Positions 61,253-64,000 of a stretch of 64,000 bases of DNA are shown piece by piece. How positions within the stretch are numbered: the stretch's first letter is position 1; each line of letters opens with the position of its first letter. The notes beneath the pieces were generated by a model. The model had not been told where the DNA came from and did not search any database. It saw only the letters and a list, made by a program, of their open reading frames with translations. Source of the DNA: Hydrogenophaga sp. PBL-H3 (GTDB taxonomy: Bacteria; Pseudomonadota; Gammaproteobacteria; Burkholderiales; Burkholderiaceae_C); assembly GCF_010104355.1 (NCBI RefSeq), contig NZ_CP044972.1, positions 558,001 through 622,000 on the forward strand, given 5' to 3'. A program made the position numbers and the translations under genes.

Positions 61253-63382
61253 TCAGAAGCGCCGCGAGAGCTCCACGCCGGCCGACAGCGATCGGCCCAG
61301 GCCGGGTTCGAAGAAGCGGCTGTTGCCGTCGTTGACGATGACCGAGCCGGCGTGCTTCTTGTCGGTGAGGTTGTCGATGCGCACGAACTCGCGCCAGGTC
61401 CAGGCGCCGGTGGTCTGTTCGAAGCGGGCGCCGATGCCGAACAGGGTGTGCTTTTCCGCCAGCGCGGTGAGGCGGTTGTTGGCGTCGTTGGCAAACACGC
61501 TGCCGGTGTGCCGCGCCTCCAGCGTGAAGACGCCGCCAATGCCCGAGGCCAGGGCCGGTGCCCACGCCAGCTGCGCGAAGAGCTGGTGTTCGGGCAGGCC
61601 CGGCATGCGGTTGCCGGCGGGAATGCTGGCGGTGCCGCTGCCGTAGCGCGCGCGCAAGTAGGTGTAGGCGCTGCTCAGCGTGACGCTGCCCATGCTGTAC
61701 TCGGCCGAAAGCTCCAGGCCCTGGCGATGCGTGTTGCCGCCGTTGGTGAAGGTGGCGCGCCCATCGATCGTGCCGGCCGAGACGATCTCATCGCGGGTGC
61801 GGATGTCGAACAGGGTTGCGTTCCACAGCCCTGCTGCGTTGCGTCCGCGCAGGCCGATCTCTGCGCTGGTGCTGCGCGATGCATTGAGGTCGGTGTTGAG
61901 GCCGGCACCGCCATCGCTGCGGTACGCCGCTTCGTTGAGGGTGGGTGTTTCCAGGCCCCGCCCCACGGAGGCGAAGGCCTGCAACTGGGGCGCGAGCTGC
62001 CAGCGAGCGCCCACCACCGGCAAATAACCGCTGAAGCTCACGCCACCGCTCTGGTCTCCGTTGGCCAGAAACGCGTCGGACGATGCGTAGCGCGCGTTGA
62101 CCCGGCGCAGTCCACCTTCGAGCGTCCAGTCCTTTTTCTGCCACGAGGCGCGCACATAAGGGTCGAGCGTGGTGGCGCGGTTGGTCTCGTCGCGCCGCAG
62201 AGCGCCTTGCACACCCAGGGTGCGGTTGGGGGGCGTGCCGATGAAGTTCTCGTAGCCGCGGCGCAGGTCGGTCTGCCGGTCGCCGGCCAGGCCTGCGCTC
62301 AGGTCCAGTTCGCCACCTTGCCACTCGCGTTGCAGGCGCCAACGCGCATTGAAGCCCCAGTAGTCGCGGTCCAGGTCGATCACGCCGCCGGAGCTGCCGG
62401 CCACGCCGATCTGGTTGACCGGCGGTGTCGACTGGAACTGGATCACCCGACGCTGGCCGGCGTAGCCCATGAGCTCGATCTTGTGCCCGTTGCCCAGCGC
62501 CTGGTCCCAGGCCAGGCCAGCCTGCGTTTGCGACACCGACTTGCGGGTGTTGTACTGAATGGGCTGGATGGCGGTCTGCCCGGAATCGGCATCGAACTGG
62601 GCGCGGCTCAGCCCCTGCGGGTCCAGCGCAAACGCACTCTGCCGGTTGAACACGATGGTGGTGCGCCCGCCTTCATGGGCGCGAGAGAGTTTGGCGTTGG
62701 CCGTGCTGCGGTGCGCGGCCGACTGCGGGCGTGCGCCGTCGGTGGCGAACTTGCCCACGTCCAATGTGTACGACCAGCCGGGCGCTTCTGCCGTGCCGGT
62801 CTGGCCAGTGGCCTGGGTCGAGAAGCGCCACAGGCCGTTGGCACCCGCCGCCACACCCGCGCGCAGTTCACCCGGCTGGCCACCGTTTTCGGTGTAGAGC
62901 AGGATTGCCCCTCCGCTGGAAGCACCGTAGAGCGCCGAGAACGGCCCGCGCACGACCTCGATCCGCTCGGCGCTGCCCAGCGGGAAGTTGGCCGCCTGGC
63001 CCGAGCCGTCGGGCGCGCTGGCGGGGATGCCGTCCACAAACAGGCGCACGCCGCGCACGCCGAAGGTGGAGCGCGCGCCATAGCCGCGAATGGAGACCTG
63101 CAGATCTTGTGCGTAGTTCTCGCGATTGCGGATGACCAGGCCCGGCACGCGTGCCAGACCTTCGGAGAGGTTGATCTGGAGTTGGCCGTCGCGCAGCTCG
63201 CGGCCATCGACCACGTCCACCGTTGCGCTGCCTCGCCAGCGCTGCTCGGTCGAACCGCTGCCAGTGATGACCACCGGCGCGAGCGCACCGCCATCGGCGT
63301 TGGCGGGTTGGGGGGCGGTCTGGGCGTGCAGCCAGGCGGGCAGCACGGCCAGGGGAAAAAGAACCAGGGAGCGCACTTGCAT
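61253..63382 (-). CDS. TonB-dependent outer-membrane receptor
   Basis: A 709-residue receptor with a Sec signal (LFPLAVLPAWLHAQ). The plug domain has a TonB-box-like VVITGSG, then QINLSEGLARVPGLVIRNRE, VRLFVDGIPASAPDGSGQAA and RIEVVRGPFSALYGASSGGA. The 22-strand barrel ends in a terminal aromatic GVELSRRF. It resembles receptors for siderophores or small organic ligands. Co-transcription with the cytochrome and PQQ-type gene upstream suggests uptake of a substrate, metal or PQQ, which is inference. Confidence 0.92.
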   Translation of the reverse strand: MQVRSLVLFPLAVLPAWLHAQTAPQPANADGGALAPVVITGSGSTEQRWRGSATVDVVDGRELRDGQLQINLSEGLARVPGLVIRNRENYAQDLQVSIRGYGARSTFGVRGVRLFVDGIPASAPDGSGQAANFPLGSAERIEVVRGPFSALYGASSGGAILLYTENGGQPGELRAGVAAGANGLWRFSTQATGQTGTAEAPGWSYTLDVGKFATDGARPQSAAHRSTANAKLSRAHEGGRTTIVFNRQSAFALDPQGLSRAQFDADSGQTAIQPIQYNTRKSVSQTQAGLAWDQALGNGHKIELMGYAGQRRVIQFQSTPPVNQIGVAGSSGGVIDLDRDYWGFNARWRLQREWQGGELDLSAGLAGDRQTDLRRGYENFIGTPPNRTLGVQGALRRDETNRATTLDPYVRASWQKKDWTLEGGLRRVNARYASSDAFLANGDQSGGVSFSGYLPVVGARWQLAPQLQAFASVGRGLETPTLNEAAYRSDGGAGLNTDLNASRSTSAEIGLRGRNAAGLWNATLFDIRTRDEIVSAGTIDGRATFTNGGNTHRQGLELSAEYSMGSVTLSSAYTYLRARYGSGTASIPAGNRMPGLPEHQLFAQLAWAPALASGIGGVFTLEARHTGSVFANDANNRLTALAEKHTLFGIGARFEQTTGAWTWREFVRIDNLTDKKHAGSVIVNDGNSRFFEPGLGRSLSAGVELSRRF

Positions 63383-63402
63383 GATGGATGAGGGCTTGGA
63401 TA

Positions 63403-63717
63403 TCAGGGAACTTGAACGCTGATCTGCAGCGACGAATACCAGGCGGCGAGATCGTCGATCTCGGTGTCGGTCAGGGGCTTGGCGATCACGCCCATCACCT
63501 CGTGGGTGCGCTTGCCGCTGCGGTAGTTCTTGAGTTGTTCGACGAGGTAGATGGCGGGCTGGCCCGCCAGGTGTGGCGCGTTGGGCATCATCGACATGCC
63601 GGTGGGGCCGTGGCAGACGGCGCAGGCCGACGCGGCCTTGGTGCGGCCCACCATGGGGTCGGCAGCAGAGGCGGTGCCAACGCTCAGGGCGGCGGCAATC
63701 AGGATGGAAATTCGCAT
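63403..63717 (-). CDS. Small class I cytochrome c
   Basis: A 104-residue exported monoheme cytochrome with a signal peptide (MRISILIAAALSVGTASA). Heme motif CAVCH lies near residue 33 (ASACAVCHGPTGMSMMP), then LAGQPAIYLVEQLKNYRSGK and a C-terminal TDTEIDDLAAWYSSL helix. The ATG at 63717 starts at the signal peptide; longer frames are unlikely. It lies 85 bp after the sorbosone-dehydrogenase-like gene and 20 bp before the TonB receptor on the same strand. Confidence 0.88.
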   Translation of the reverse strand: MRISILIAAALSVGTASAADPMVGRTKAASACAVCHGPTGMSMMPNAPHLAGQPAIYLVEQLKNYRSGKRTHEVMGVIAKPLTDTEIDDLAAWYSSLQISVQVP

Positions 63718-63802
63718 GGGAAAGGACGGTCCGTTCAAGCGTGAGGCAGCGCAGGCGGCCCGCATGGGCCGCCTGCGCGAGGGATCGGGCGAAGGGCCCC
63801 GA

Positions 63803-64000
63803 TCAGTTCGGCGAGTAGGTGACGCGGTAGATCGCACCGACGTAGTCGTCGGAGATCAGCAGCGAGCCGTCTTTCATGGGCGCCACGTCCACCGGACGGC
63901 CCTTGTACACGCCGTTGCCGTCGAGCCAGCCCTCGGCGAACACCTCGGCCTTGCCGGCCGTGCCGTTGGCGTTGAGCGGGATGAAGTTGATCAGCGCGCC
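63803..64000 (-). CDS. Sorbosone-dehydrogenase-like protein, C-terminal part
   Basis: The last 65 codons of a gene entering from the right edge. The visible end (KDGSLLISDDYVGAIYRVTY) closely matches the C-terminus of the protein at 26627-27856 (KDGSLLVSDEQLGAIYRVSY), so it is a second PQQ beta-propeller dehydrogenase-like protein. It is followed by a cytochrome c gene, repeating the dehydrogenase-cytochrome pairing. Confidence 0.8.
   Translation of the reverse strand, partial: GALINFIPLNANGTAGKAEVFAEGWLDGNGVYKGRPVDVAPMKDGSLLISDDYVGAIYRVTYSPN

Overview
The window is a high-GC, gene-dense chromosomal segment from a betaproteobacterium, most likely a Comamonadaceae member of the Hydrogenophaga/Acidovorax type. 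The basis is the protein families seen: Bug/TctC binding proteins, DUF2889, a solo GroEL with Hsp20 and BON proteins, Csu-type pili, and the GC-rich intergenic repeat at 29.6 kb. No rRNA, complete tRNA, CRISPR array or replication origin was seen.

Layout. 1-7.2 kb is a stress island: two Hsp20 chaperones, a CBS protein, a BON protein, homospermidine synthase, a GroEL paralogue without GroES, a nitroreductase and a PNPOx-like flavoprotein. FNR/ANR-like palindromes lie at 2363 and 5839. The first of them sits upstream of what looks like a small RNA ending in a strong intrinsic terminator. 7.2-8.8 kb is a YcbB-type L,D-transpeptidase. 8.8-10.1 kb is a gene-poor, lower-GC stretch with a tandem palindromic repeat; it ends at the 3' half of an initiator-tRNA-like gene followed by a terminator, and looks like the scar of an integrated element. 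10.1-14.1 kb is a reactive-sulfur cluster: a persulfide-dioxygenase-like MBL protein divergent from BigR/SqrR, two YeeE/YedE transporters and a SulP transporter. 14-21 kb holds a YebC protein, a BLUF photoreceptor, an amidase, a cupin, a diheme cytochrome c and several unknowns.

21-26.4 kb is a six-gene minus-strand run: maleylacetoacetate isomerase-like GST, SnoaL-like protein, Bug binding protein, FMN reductase, MesD-like core methionine synthase and serine hydrolase. 26.6-28.4 kb is a sorbosone-dehydrogenase-like PQQ protein plus diheme cytochrome c. An IS630 element has inserted exactly into the cytochrome stop codon. 29.7-36.5 kb holds a response regulator divergent from a 1904-residue hybrid kinase. 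36.6-43.4 kb carries an acyl-CoA ligase, a PAS-MCP, KatG and DUF1810.

43.4-49.5 kb is an alcohol-oxidation cluster: a PQQ dehydrogenase with the D-x-D lanthanide signature, a small cytochrome c, a periplasmic binding protein (XoxF/G/J-like), a truncated AcoR-type regulator and a divergent AMP-forming ligase. 49.7-55.8 kb has a Tat-exported binding protein and a four-gene Csu-type archaic pilus operon. 55.9-61.2 kb is a signalling block: a NarL-type sensor, its LuxR regulator, a GAF protein and a second kinase. The right edge carries a TonB receptor, a cytochrome c and the C-terminus of a second sorbosone-dehydrogenase-like protein, which repeats the 26.6-kb module.

Nothing here is demonstrably a wholly new system. 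The strongest leads are the candidate FNR-linked small RNA, the AAA-less AcoR-like regulator beside a lanthanide-type alcohol dehydrogenase, the tandem-operator and tRNA-scar region, and a MesD-like methionine synthase without its usual MesX partner in view.
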